Below, one piece after another: positions 10,373-22,685 of a stretch of 64,000 nt of DNA. A program made the position numbers and the translations under genes. Location: contig NC_056037.1 of assembly GCF_004379255.2 (NCBI RefSeq), positions 15,944,902 to 16,008,901 on the forward strand, read 5' to 3'. The notes beneath the pieces are model-generated. The model worked only from the letters and a program-made list of their open reading frames with translations. It was not told the origin of the DNA and made no database searches. Position 1 is the first letter of the stretch. Every line of letters starts with the position of its first letter. Origin of the DNA: Salvia splendens (lineage: Eukaryota; Streptophyta; Magnoliopsida; Lamiales; Lamiaceae).

Positions 10373-13183
10373 GGGTCCCCTTATTCCCACAACATCTTCT
10401 TAGTGTAGAACTAGAGACTAAATATTAGCCAATGGATTTTAATCTAGTGGCTGAGATTAGAGATACTACATCATAAATTTGAATTTCATCATGTGAATTA
10501 AATTGTTCATCCAAAGGGCATGTTAGTCATTTCTTAATGTGGTCAAATATGGTAAAAATGAGGGTGGCGTTAGTCATTTATGAATTAGGGTAAAAACGCA
10601 CACATTCCACTTCCCGCTCTATTCTCCGCCGCTCCAGCTTTACCCCCACTCTCTTCTCCGCTGTTTCACTACCCCATTCCTCAACCGTAGTTCTCTTCCT
10701 TTCATCTTCTCTAGTCTTCTACACATACTCACCATGGTGGACACGAGGCGGAGCAAATTGAAGGGTATTAATTGTCGTAAAAAAATAGTTACATTCTACC
10801 AAATCGATTTGAACTAATGGATGGACGTCGTCTTCTTGAGTTGATTCTGAATCTGAATCAAACAACAAGCCTATCGAATGTATAAACTTCAACACCGAAT
10901 TCTCCAATCAGATGTCGGATTCAGTTTCCCATTCGGTGAGTTCTGGCTATTCTTTTTTGTTTATTTCTTTTGTTTATTTCAGTTGTAAAGTTGATTTTGT
11001 AGTTGGAATTTGGTCTTCGGTGAAGTGTAGATATGTTTTTGTAATGAAATTGTTGAACGCATGTAAAATAATTGTTGCTCGTAAAGGTTGGGGGTGTGCA
11101 ATCCAGTAGGCCGGACCCGAGATTGCCTCCCGTGATTGAGGAAACGACTCGTAATATAAATCAATCGATATCTTTAGATTGCTGTCTAGGATGGTTCAAT
11201 TGTTGTCTACTTTTTTTTTACTGTTTTGGTTCTGATTTTTGGAGTTAATGAAAACTATTCAAGAGATAAGTGATTACAGTGAAGATGAAGTACTGTGTAA
11301 AATGTGGTTTTTACATTGTTATATGAAGTGATTTGATTCAAATTTTGTTTGCTTCAAATTTGGATTAATTTTTTGGAAGGTTTAAATAAGAATATGAAGT
11401 TATTTCATTATTTTTGGGAGGTTTAAATTAGAATATGAAGTTATTACATTATGAAATGAAATAATAAAAGTATAAGATGAATTTTTTACATTATAAGGTG
11501 TAATGTTTTCTTTCAAATTTGGTTCTTTTTTTAAGGGTTCATTTTAAATGACGTGTTCCAAGTCTCAATTTAAGTTATAATATTATAAGATGAAGTGGTA
11601 ATAGTGGTAGATGAAGTTATAGCATTATAAGATGAGGTGATTTGTTTCATATTTGGTTCATTTCTTTAGATGAATTTACAACATTACATGATGAAGTTAT
11701 AACATTATAAGATGAAGTTAATACTTTGCAATATGCATTAGGGAACCAATGAACAAGGGAACAAATGGTAAGGAAAAACTGCATTACTTTGCATTACATT
11801 AAGTAATATTTTGTATATTTGATTCATCACTGACACTGTAATTGTTCTTTATATAGACAAATCAGTTCCCACTAATGATATACATGTATTGAATCAACCA
11901 CCCGTGGCGCTTTCAACATTCAAACCAAACGAACCACTTGGGCACTTTTGAAAACAATTCATCAAAAATGTTTTTTTGATTCACTAGAATGATATACGTT
12001 TGATCATTATTGTATTATATTAGAAAATATTGTTACTATTGTATTTCAATATATATTAATTTTTGTTTCATTATTTATTAAATATAGTTCATTAATAACT
12101 TTCATTTTGTTTAGTTCATATACTACTCATTTGAAAAAATGTGCTTTAAATTTAGATTTGATGGATTTGGATGATCGAGGTGAAGATTGTACAATGTGAC
12201 ATAATTTGAGGATTTAATTTTCCATAATTACAATATAGATATTTTAGTATGAAATTAGGAAATAAGAAATAATAAATCTTTTCAAATTTGATTAATGATT
12301 TGAAAGATGTGATTATCCATAATCATAATATGGATATTTTAGCATGAAATTAAGCAATAATTTGATGTGTTTAACCGATATAACAAGAAGTAATGTTAAA
12401 ACATGCAACTATAAAAAGTTCATCCTAAAAAAAACATTTCAATACACAACTATAAATAATTCATCCTAAATAAAAAACAGTTCATTACGTACATGAATTA
12501 CAGTAAACGAAATATAAAACATACAGTTCATTACGTAGGAAAATTACTACACACGAAAGATAATTGTTAACCTACAGATGGATGGAAGTCGTCTTCTTGA
12601 GTTGATTCTGAATGTGAATCAAACAACAAGCCTATCGAATGTATAAACTTCAACACCGAATTCTCCAATCAGATGTCAGATTCGGTTTCCCATTCGCCAA
12701 TCTGAATCAGATCGATGGACGTCGTCGTTGTCGTCTTGGTTTCTCCGATCCAAATCAGATTGATAAATTTCAAGGTCGTCGTCTTGGGTTCTCCAATTTG
12801 AATCAAATGGATGTACTTCGTCGTTGTTCCCTGTTTTCCTCAAACGACAGTTCTCCATTAATCTTCCGATGAACAGTAAACAATTTGTAAATTATTTTTG
12901 CTTGAATCAATAAGAATATTAAGATCTGGAGAGTATAATGAGTGTAAAATGATAGAATTTAGACGTGGAGTATGATGATTTTAATTCATAAATATCTTTC
13001 CATGAATTTAGGGAAGTTTAAAGCTGAAAAATATCTTCATTACCAAATCACCCCTATGCGTGTATTTTGTGATTAAATAACCAAGAATGGGTTGATTTAT
13101 TATATCCATTAGATTATAATATCGGATGACTGTAATTTGTTCTCTGGTTCGGTCTTTAAAATTAGTTCGACATTGAATGCACT

Positions 13184-13185
<2 letters not shown>
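10373..13185. mobile_element. (TA)n-flanked 2.8-kb element, family D
   Basis: It starts GGGTCCCCTTATTCCC after a TA tract and ends GCACTCC before a long one at 13186-13225. The ends form loose inverted repeats around GAACTAGAGACTAAAT and the inverse of ATTTGTTCTCTGGTTC. The interior has a pyrimidine-rich leader followed by ATGGTGGACACGAGGCGG at 10734, which looks like the 5' end of a gene. It also has many copies of a GATGAAGTTATAACAT-like word at 11280-11720 and a 118-bp near-identical direct duplication (about 10820-10937 and 12582-12699). No complete gene was found. Confidence 0.7.
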
Positions 13186-13230
<45 letters not shown>

Positions 13231-13249
13231 ATTTTTAACTCACCGCAGG

Positions 13250-13428
13250 CGGCGCTGGGGCTGCCGGCAATATGCAGTGGACCGCCGCGGATGTCGCCGC
13301 ACCTCCGCCTGGACCGCCCCGTCGTGCCTGGACCGCCCTTTCCACGACGCAAATGCGGCTCAGCCCCCCTCCCCTCCGACTGTACAGTGGTCCGCCGGCG
13401 GCGGCGGCACCACTGTGGACATTCTAAT
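13250..13428. mobile_element. Right-end remnant of a GC-rich Harbinger-like element
   Basis: GC-rich DNA ends CCACTGTGGACATTC followed by TAA, a Harbinger-like terminus plus target triplet. No matching left end is visible; the left side abuts the TA tract of the neighbouring element, so it is probably truncated. Open frames here are by-products of GC content. Confidence 0.5.
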
Positions 13429-13675
13429 AGTATCAGTAGCACTCCCTCCGTCTCATTTAAGATGTCCATATTTGACACATAATTTTAGGAGGAGTTGTTA
13501 AATGGAGTAAGTAGAGAGAAAAATGTAGTTGAATATTACTACATTCGTCACACAATAAGAATCATATTTTAATTTTGGTCTGTCACATAATAAGAGTCAC
13601 ATTTTACTCTTTCGGTCCATCCCACCATAAAAGTCACATTTCACTTTTACCATAAAATGGTAATTAGGCCCCACA

Positions 13676-14539
13676 TATGGATGTCAATCGGGCCGGCCCT
13701 ACTCGGGTTGCGGGTCAATCGGGTGCGTGCTAATCGGGCTGTGATTTCTTTCGGGTTATAAAAGTTCAACCCTGACCCTAAAAGCTCGGTTTTGGGCTAG
13801 CCCATCGGGTTGCAACCGATAAGAATAACATGCGATCAATCCAATAAATAATGACGAAAATTAGTTATATTCATAAAATATAAAATATTTAGTTATGATA
13901 AATTTGAGATATATGCTTAACCTCAATCATAAACATGATCAAATATTAATATTTGAGATATTTCATGAAATTTTAATACATGTTTCAAAAATTTAAATAC
14001 TCCATCCATCCCAAAGAAGATGACACACTTGAGAGATGACACGAGATTTTAGGAGATGTTATTTTGTGTGTTAAGTGGTGAGAGAAAATATAATTTTATA
14101 ATTGATGTGAGAGGAAACTTTTTCCAAAAGAGGAAATGTGACATCTTTTGTAAGACAAACTAAAAATGAAAGTGTGACATCTACTATGGGACGGAGGGAG
14201 TATTTTTTAAGTGAATTTGAAGTTTTTAATTTATTTATCAATTATTATATTAGTAAAAATTCAATATATAATTTGTGTATTTAATATAAAATCGAAAGTT
14301 ATTTTTTTAGTTATCAATATTATGAATTTAATCAATGAAGTGTCGAATTAGGAGTAAAAAATAGAACAATAGAAATTTTATTGGGTTTTCGGGTCTAGCC
14401 CTAACGGGTTGCGGGTTAATCGGGTACGGGCTAATCAGGTTTTACTTTTATCGGGCTAGGAATTTCCAACCCTAACCCTACAAATTTGGCGGGCTATTCC
14501 GGCCAGCCCACGGGTTGCGGGGCTACACTGACATCCCTA
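13676..14539. mobile_element. hAT MITE, 864 bp, with inner Stowaway
   Basis: It starts TATGGATGTCA and ends with the inverse of TAGGGATGTCA. The flanks GCCCCACA (13668-13675) and GCCCGACA (14540-14547) form an 8-bp target duplication with one mismatch. Subterminal regions repeat CGGGTTGCGGG and GGGCTA. A Stowaway MITE (14000-14200, CTCCATCCATCCC / GGGACGGAGGGAG) is inserted in it with TA flanks. Confidence 0.8.
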
Positions 14540-14554
14540 GCCCGACATTCTATC

Positions 14555-15159
14555 TAGGTCTGGAAATTTTTGGCACGACACAATAACCCGACAAGAATCC
14601 GCACAAAATTAATGGGTTCATGTCCTTATCGGGTCGACCCGTTAAGAACACGAAAATTTCGTGTTGTGTTCATGTCGTGTTTGTGTCGGGTTCGTCTTAC
14701 CCGTTAAGAAATAATATTATAATACTATTAATTTTTTATATTTTAAAAATATTTTTTTATTAAATTTTGTTGCCGTGAATCTATTCATGTTATTGTTGAT
14801 CACATTAGATTGTGTAATCAAATTTTGGGTTTTTAATTAGGCTCTTAATGATCAGAATCAAGGTTTTATAACTTTTGTTAATCAAGAACAATTGTTATCA
14901 GGTTATTACCGTGTTATCGTGTTATCAGGACGTGTTGTTATCGTGTCGTGTCATGTACGTGTTGTTATCGTGTCGTGTTGACCCAAGGTGGTTCATGTCG
15001 TTAATGGGTTCGTGTCGGGTTCGTGCCGTGTTCGGGTTTGGGGGTAGCAGGCCGAGTTCGTGTTGGGTTTGGGGGTCGTGTTTGTGTTCGTGTTTATTGG
15101 GTCGTGTCCTTAACAGGTTGACCCGATAACGACCCAACACGCATGATTTGCTACCCCTA
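14555..15159. mobile_element. hAT MITE, 605 bp
   Basis: The left end is TAGGTCTGGAAATTT and the right end is the inverse of TAGGGGTAGCAAATC. The 8-bp target duplication ATTCTATC is perfect (14547-14554 and 15160-15167). Subterminal DNA repeats CGTGTTGTTATCGTGTCGTG and GGGTCGTGTC words. Non-coding. Confidence 0.85.
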
Positions 15160-16045
15160 ATTCTATCAACTTATTTCACTCCCATTTTATTATAAAACTA
15201 ATATATATAAGTAGGTCTTATAGTCCACTAACTTAGTCAACCCATTTTTCTTTATTTCTTAAAATTTTTGCTTACACGAAATGTGACACTGACACATATT
15301 GTTGGACGGAGATAGTAATAATGAGAAGAGCGGAGAGATGAATTTATTTTCCAACTATAAAAAGTGAACATTTTGAATGAGACAAACTAAGACGGAGCTA
15401 GTACTATTTAATTGATTCTACTATCTTACTACTACTTTTCATACTTTTAGATATATCTTGATTTTGTTTATGTATTTACATTTAATTTGAATAAATTTTA
15501 ATTTTATTTTAACGGATTAAAAATTAGAATAATATAAAAAGTTCAGTCAATTTTTTTATTGTGACAGAATGTTAACAATAATAATTAAAACTTTGTTCAA
15601 TGAAAAACTAAACAACGTTACAATACGCTTCTAATTTGAATAAAATAAAGCAAATGTACGCGTGTTCACACACCAATTTCAACGTATGCTACACCCACCA
15701 AAGCTCTCTCGCTCGTGGAAGCAAATGCACTTCTCCATTTAAACTTCCTCAAACACTTGTTTCCCACTTTATTGCTTCCTTTCCTTTTAACCTCTTCCTA
15801 CTCTAACAACCTTCGACGAAGGAATCGTAGCTTGAGCTAGTCAACTTGTATTATCACTTGTGGTCAACGCCACTATACTAATATAAACAAATATTGATTA
15901 TTCGTTTTGGTTTAATATAATTAGATTGACAACTGCCAACACACATGGGACAGCTATTCACAAATTATATTTATACCCATTCAAAAATCCAACACAAAAC
16001 TCAGATTTGCAATTCCCCTGTTTTTCAGAACAGAGGATATCAAAG

Positions 16046-17511
16046 ATGAAGAGCTCCAACAGAATTTCTGGTAGATTTTATAATTTTTCACCTTAATTTT
16101 GCCATTATTGATACATATACATTAACTAACTATTGTAACTTACCTTGCAGCTCTACTATGGGCAGACATATTGGTGGCATTTGCACTGTTTGTGATGCAG
16201 GATTATTTGACAGATGTTTGGAACCTAAGCTTCACTCATGCTGCTGGAATCTTGAATATCTGGAATGGATTATCCCTTATTTTGCAGCCTTTCTTCCTCA
16301 TCCTCGTCGACTGCGTGCTGGGAAATTTCGCGATGCTCGTTGTTTCCAGCACGGCTTATAGTGTGGGGATCGGTTTGGTAACAATGTCAACTCCGCCTGT
16401 TCTAGGCACGTGCAACCGATACGAGGAGCAATGCATCGGCCACACGCAGAAAGTTCTCTTCTACTCCGGCATGGCTCTTATAGCCGTGGGAGTAGCCGGT
16501 AACAACGTGTCGGTAAAGCCTTTTCTTGAAGAGCAGGAAGAAAGAGAGGGGGGCCCTAACCTGTATGTTAAATTAGTAGGTGCGGTGTTTGTGGTGGTTG
16601 TGGCGTTGACCGGAGCCATTGCGCTTCCCTACATAAAACCGTGGACCCTCCGGTTTGGGATTCCTGCAATTTGTACGGTTGTAGCGACCGTGCTTTTCCT
16701 AACCGGTCTGTGCTGTTGGCATTACACCAACAATGTTGCGGATAGGAGCCGGCTCAGGAGCTTATGCAGAGTGCGCATGATACCGATGCTGACGACCTTC
16801 GTATTCTGCGGCCTTGTCTCGTCGATTGGGAACACGTACTTTGTGGAGCAGGCCAAGAATCTGGACCGACATCTGGGGAAATGGAATGTTCCCCCGCAGG
16901 TGCTGCTGCTGGTGCAGAAGGGTGTCAGCGCTGCGCTTGAACATGGAAACGCCGCTGCACCTGCACCAGCACCTGGTAGGGCCCAAACTGGGCGATATCA
17001 AACTAATGTGCAGCCAAGGACCACTCCAACGCGTGGTAAAGGGGTTCTTATGGCTGTTATGGCTGTAGCGTCTGCGATTCTGTGCTGCATAACTGCGGCC
17101 AGGATGGAGTTTAAGAGGATTGGTGTTGTTGAGAGGCGTGGTTTGTTGGATGATGAGGATGGGGATGTTCCGATGAGTATATTCTGGCTGATTTTCCAGT
17201 TCATTTTTCTGGGGTGCCTGGATAAGTTGTTGGAGAAGAGCGTGGCGATATTCAACGAGGTGGAGTTTGGCGATGACGAGAACGAGGGAAGGTACGCGGA
17301 TAATCTGGCGAAAGGGGTGTCAGGATTGGGATACATGTGCGGTGTGCTATCGGTTTTTGTGGTGGGAGAAGTGAGTGGAAGAGGAGGGCATCAGAGCTGG
17401 TTTCAGGACACGTTGAACACGAGCCGTTTGGACCGCTATTACTGGGTGCTCGCGGCTCTAGGGAGTGTCAATCTACTCCTATACTCTCTCCTGTCATGTT
17501 TTAATTGCTAG
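16046..17511 (+). CDS. NRT1/PTR family (NPF5-like) transporter
   Basis: Predicted proton-coupled plasma or vacuolar membrane transporter for nitrate, peptides or other small solutes. Exon 1 is 16046-16070 (M K S S N R I S), exon 2 is 16151-17511, joined by TCTG|GTAGAT and TTGCAG|CTCTAC in phase 1. The 461-residue protein has the hydrophobic-segment pattern of the major facilitator superfamily. It opens with ALLWADILVAFALFVMQDYL and closes with SRLDRYYWVLAALGSVNL, typical for this family. It lacks the longer N-terminus of classical NPF members, as in the NPF5.5-like subgroup known to me. The region before the last helices (VSAALEHGN then an AAPAPAPG run) is short and alanine/proline-rich. A TATA-like ATTATATTTATACC lies about 80 bp before the start. 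Substrate cannot be told from sequence. Confidence 0.88.
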
Positions 17512-17762
17512 CATTTTCCTTAAATTGATTTTCTGTTGTTTGGGGTCTGTTATTCCTAATGTTCATTTTTTTTACTTGGAGTGTTTCAATCTTTCAGCAA
17601 GTGTAAGTAAGGTTTAAAAAAGGAAGATTATGTGAATCCTATCGAGGAAATGTCCAAATTTGGCAACTAAAATGTCCATTTTAATTATATTACTATACTC
17701 TCTAGTACTACTTTATTGTAAGAGATAGTACTCCAGTATAAAGGCTCATCTAAAATAAGACT

Positions 17763-17960
17763 AGGGGTGGGACGGTACGGTATACCGTACCGACCATGCC
17801 ATACCGCATACCATACCGGAAATTACGGTATGACAAAATTCCATACCGATACCGTACCGTTATTACGGTATACCGTACCGTGTTTCGGTATACCGGTATA
17901 CCGAAACACGGTACGGTATACCGTAATAACGGTACGGTAACGGTAACGGTATACCGGAAA
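17763..17960. repeat. Left subterminal GGTATACC palindromes of the hAT element
   Basis: CGGTATACCG, GTACGGTAT and inverted copies are packed end to end, including a long hairpin centred at about 17890. A matching block at 22360-22660 forms the other subterminal region. Such arrays are the usual binding platform of hAT transposases. Confidence 0.8.
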
Positions 17961-18594
17961 TAACCTATTTTGTCCAAAATATTTAACATAACAATTCAAG
18001 TGTTCAACTATTTTAAAAAGCCCAAAACAATAAAACTTCATCACAATCAAATCTTGTTCATAGCATTCAAATTAATAAAACTTCAACATTCAAATCCAAA
18101 ACAATTTATGAAGTCACGATCAACAACATTATCTTCATTTCTTGCAACCTCGTTGTCTTCATTTCTCAAAATTCCACAAAAAATCGTTGAAGATGACCCT
18201 GCATTTGATAACCTTTATTAATAGTCGAGCATAATAACAATACACAAACAACCAAACCAAAATAAAGTAGTTTCGAGGATGAAGGAGTTACTCAAATGGG
18301 CTGCCACTGCCAAGGTCACACAGACAGACATTCTAGATTTAATCCTAAAGTTTAAAATGTTAATTTAATTGGTGTGGCCTTGATCAGGTTTTATAATAGA
18401 TATGGAGGATGCAGCTGAAGCTGGAATTTGAAACTGGATCACCTCTGATTCTGAATGTATGCATGAATCATTCTGGCGCCACAATCCCAACTACCTCTTC
18501 CAACAACAGCCAACTATTTTTCTTAACACCCCCCACCAAAAAAATTAGGAGATGAAATTTGTTGGATAATATTAGTACCTCATCGTTTGTTGGA

Positions 18595-20867
18595 TCAAGT
18601 AGTAGATAAAACTTGAGAATCATCTTGACTCATGTGTGCATCTACAAAAGAAACACAAAAGTAATTAACTTCTATAAGACAAAGAAACTTAATAAATTAA
18701 AGTAACACTTACTCTTTTCAATTTCTTCAATTTCTTTATACAAATCAAGGTCATCATCAGTTGGATCCTTATATAAGCTAAACTTATCTGCTTTGAGCCA
18801 ATCATTCGTGCACACCAATGCCTCTACCATTTTTGGACTCAAGCTGGTCCTAAAAGGATCCACAACCCTTTTACCCAAGCTAAAAGCGGATTCACTAGCA
18901 ACTGTTGAGCTTGGAATTGCAAAGATATCCTTTGCAATGAGTGAAAGGATTGGATATCTAGTTCCACTTCCTTTCCACCAATCCAAAAGATCAAAAGAAG
19001 GATCAGACCGCTGCTCCATCTCATCGGCTAGGTACTTATCCACTTCGTTTGATATTTGCTTAAGTTGGTCTTGAGAAATCTCTTCTTGCACTCCATTGAA
19101 AATTTCATCAAAGAGATGCAAACCACCTTGACCGATATTGTCGTCATTGTCCACATGTTCTAGGTACAACTTCTCAGTCTGAGTGGACAAGGTATCATTC
19201 ACCCCCTTGTACTCTCCCCACAAACATACCAAGTCATTCTTAAAACGATCACATAACTCTTGAAGCTCTTGATCATCATCTCTCAATTTATTGCCTCTCA
19301 ATTTCTTGACGCTTACCTTAAGCATTTTGAGCTTGTTCCTTGGATCCAGAACACTAGCAATAAAAATCAGTGGATTCATCTTATTCCAATCCCCCCAGTA
19401 TTTTTCAAATTTCACCTTCATTGCTTTTGCAATATCTTGAAGAATCGGATCTGAATAATCACTGCACTTTTTCTCAATCTCAATTTGTAGAGCGAACATT
19501 GAAATTGAAATCAAATGAGATGTAGGAGTTTTTGATGCACTTAACCCTAAAGTCGCATCATAAAAATTCTTGAGAAAATGTACAAATGCTTTTGCATTAT
19601 CCCAATCATCTGCAAGTGGAGGCCCCATTCTTTTCTTACCCTTTTCATCTTTCTCATTAAAGTAAGTCGTGAAAGGAAGCCATTCTTCATACATCCTTTC
19701 AAACACCCTTCTAAACTTCAATGCAACGTCAAGCATCTTATAGGTTGAATTCCACCTAGTTTTCACATCCATTGGTACTGTTGACATATTTGAAAACTTG
19801 GCTAGTACAGCAAACTCCCTAAATTTGTTCAATCTAGAAGGGGATGAATGAAGGAAGACAACTGCATTCCTAATAGCCTTAATGGAAGAACCAAGCTCTT
19901 TCAAGCCATCCTTTACAATCAAATTAAGTATATGACAAGCACATCGCAAATGCAGATACTTTCCATCAAACAATAAAGTTTTTTCAATTCTCATTCTTTT
20001 TTTCAAGTAGTCAATTGCACTATCATTAGAAGATGCATTATCAACTACAATCGTAAATATTTTTTCTATCCCCCACTATCTCAAGCAAATCTCAATCACC
20101 TTGCCAATTTCCTCCCCTACATGACTAGTGATTTTTGTGAAGTTAATTATTCTCTTATGCAACTTCCAATCACTATCTAGAAAATGAGCTGTGATAACCA
20201 TGTAATTTATGTTCTGGATCGATGTCCAAGTGTCTGTAGTAATACTCACTCTCTGTCCACTAAGCACACTCTGAATTTTCTTCTTCTCATCTAAATATAA
20301 ATCATAAACCATACCTGCAACTTTCTTTCGATCGGGAAATCGAAATCTTGGTTGGAATTCATGCAGGAGAGCAACAAATCCCTTCCCTTCAACAGCCCGG
20401 AAGGATACTTCATCAATAATCACATATTCAGTGAGCTTCAATTCACACCTTTTCTGATTAAAATTGTGTGAAACTAATTGACTTCCTTGTCCCATGGTCT
20501 CTTTCATCAACACGGTCTGACCCTTCTCGTGACAACTGTGATCATATAGTGGGCATAATGTGCATCTCTTCACTAAATGATTTATCAGCCCACTTGTACT
20601 TCCACCACCACATGGTATTTCAACTTGGCAGTATTTGCATATCCCAGTTACTTGTAAACTGCCATCACTCAATTTCTCTACTCTTTTTTCGCAATGATCC
20701 CAATATGGGCTACGTTTCTTCTTTTTGGGAGCAGGAGGAGGCTTTTCTGTTGAATGTTCTATTGTTCGCTTTCGACTAGCACCACCATCATTTGTTGAAG
20801 TGTCAACTGTTTTTGATGATTCAGGAATATGTGGAGTTGGAAGCGAATGAGAAGATTCTGATTCCAT
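18595..20867 (-). pseudogene. hAT transposase (RICESLEEPER-like) with one in-frame stop
   Basis: Starts at 20867 and runs in one frame to 18713. A GT|AG intron then leads to a short last exon 18641-18595 ending in TGA, giving about 733 residues. In order: an S/K-rich N-terminus with KKKKRSPYW and a BED-type zinc finger (CKYCQVEIPCGG...HLVKRC); RNase H-fold parts TTDTWTSI and VVDNASSND; CACHILNLIVKDG; TRWNSTYKML; and the C-terminal dimerisation region DLLDWWKG, PSSTVASESAFS and VEALVCTNDWL. A single TAG interrupts it between ICLR and WGIEKIF at about 20074. Apart from that no frameshift is seen. Without suppression of the stop the two halves would be separate and inactive. Confidence 0.92.
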
Positions 20868-22685
20868 CCTAAAAAAATAAAAACATAGTGAGTCCTATAA
20901 TCTGTGAATCTCAATCTCATTATTATAAATATACTGTAACTTGTAAGTGATAAAAAATTTAAGGGAAAATAAGGTGCAAATCTGATCAGTTATTGTATTA
21001 ATTAATTTCCAATCAAGTACACAAGTTGTTGAGTTGTATTCAATGAACATAAAGTTAAACTTTGCAGGAAGATAATGCTTGGCCATCAATGCACATATAA
21101 ATATGCATACCTTATCAGAAGCTACAACATTAACTACATAAAGCTTCAAGCTTTCCTTATTGATATTTAATTTTTGCAAAACACCAAAATTAATCGTGCA
21201 TTGTGGTTAATGTTCTGGTTAGTTCACATTTTCCAATTGAAATTTGAAACTAACTGGTAATTGAGATAATAACACACAGGTAATTAAGAAGCCACCTTCA
21301 AATTCTTGATCTCATCCCTCTCCAAATCAAAAGAAATTTCCTTCCCCTTTCCGTTTTGTAAGCTTGCGTAAGAATGTAAGACGACGACCTCGGCCTCGTG
21401 GTGGCGCAGCGGAGCGGAGCGGAGCTGAGGCTGCGACCCAGGCGGCGAAGATGTGGTGACACCGTGGAGGTTTGATGATTCACGGGAAAGGGTTTGAGAA
21501 TTGAGGCGGCGGGAGCGAGATTATTGTTTGGAGTTGGGAAAGTAGGGTTTGTCCATTTATCTTTATTCTTTTATTATAATACCAGTAGTTAAAAATTTGT
21601 TCATTTAATGCTTTATCATTCAACAATCATCTGTCGTATTTTAGTTTATAGAGTTTTTCATGCTATATTGAAAATAATTACTAATATAATATTCTAACAA
21701 AACTGAAGATATTCTTACACTTTTATTTGTCTAGATTATTTTTGCATATATATTGTATATATTTGAGAAAACTAATCAATTCCTAAAATGTTCCGTGCAT
21801 CGTACGTGAGTGACACTAGTTAGTAATTTAAATTGGACATTTATTTCTCTTTAAGAATTAAGAATGACTGATCAATATCATATTTATTCATCCTTCAATT
21901 TAAGTAGTATATAAAATAAGATAACATACAATGAATTAAACACTAATTAAACGATTTGATTCATTTTCAGCTGCACATATTTTTAATTGACATTTTATGA
22001 AATGAAGAATTAAACAAAATTTTTAATTACTTTGTATATTTGGAATATGACATTACACAAAGAATCATATACTAAATGGTGTGAGTTAATACAAATTCTT
22101 TCAAATGTGCTCTGTTGAAACATATTCCCGAAATCGTATTTTCAATCTTGTTTCGGTGTTATGTGCTATTGTGTTTATTATATTTAATAGGATGAGTTGA
22201 TAAAAAAATAATTCAGGTTAATTTTAAATTTGTTTGAATAAATTATCATTTGAATGTTTAATTTTATTGTATTAATTGATGTATTAATTTTTTTAATATA
22301 ATATATATATAAATGTAATATATATATTAACATATTTAATAATAATATATATAATAATCTATCGGTATACCGGTATACCACGGTATACCGAAACTTCGGT
22401 ATATACCGAATCCACGGTATACGGTATACCACGGTATACCGTGGATTCGGTATATACCGAAGTTTCGGTATACCGTGGTATACCGGCATACCGTGGATTC
22501 GGTATACCGCGGTATACCGCGGTATAGAAAAATTGCTACCGTTACCGTACCGAAACATTGCGGTACGGTATCATACCGTACCGGAAACTGCGGTATACCG
22601 AAAAATCGGTATTTTCGGTATTTTTCCGGTACGGTAAGTCCGGTATTACGGTATTTCGGTATAATTTCCCACCCCTAAATAAGAC

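Larger units (their letters stand above)
13442..15402. mobile_element. Nest of Stowaway and hAT MITEs
   Basis: The outer termini (CTCCCTCCGTCTCATTT at 13442, inverse of AATGAGACAAACTAAGACGG at about 15378-15400) enclose a second Stowaway-like pair (about 13545 and 15312). Inside that sit two adjacent hAT MITEs, listed separately. The left TA duplication is not intact. Nothing here codes for protein. Confidence 0.65.
17762..22677 (-). mobile_element. hAT transposon, 4.9 kb, nearly complete
   Basis: Termini are TAGGGGTGGGA and its inverse. The 8-bp target duplication AATAAGAC is perfect (17754-17761 and 22678-22685), so the insertion is young or well preserved. Both ends carry 200-350 bp of palindromic subterminal repeats built from GGTATACCG and GGTACGG. 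The minus strand encodes a hAT transposase at 18595-20867. The 20.9-22.2 kb part is leader and promoter sequence of the element without recognised genes. With one stop codon in the transposase it is probably not autonomous now. Confidence 0.95.

Noticed and set aside
13177..13501. Overlapping frames of 74-101 codons across a TA tract and GC-rich DNA
   Set aside because: Start in the microsatellite and consist of low-complexity proline/arginine in every frame; this is transposon-end DNA.
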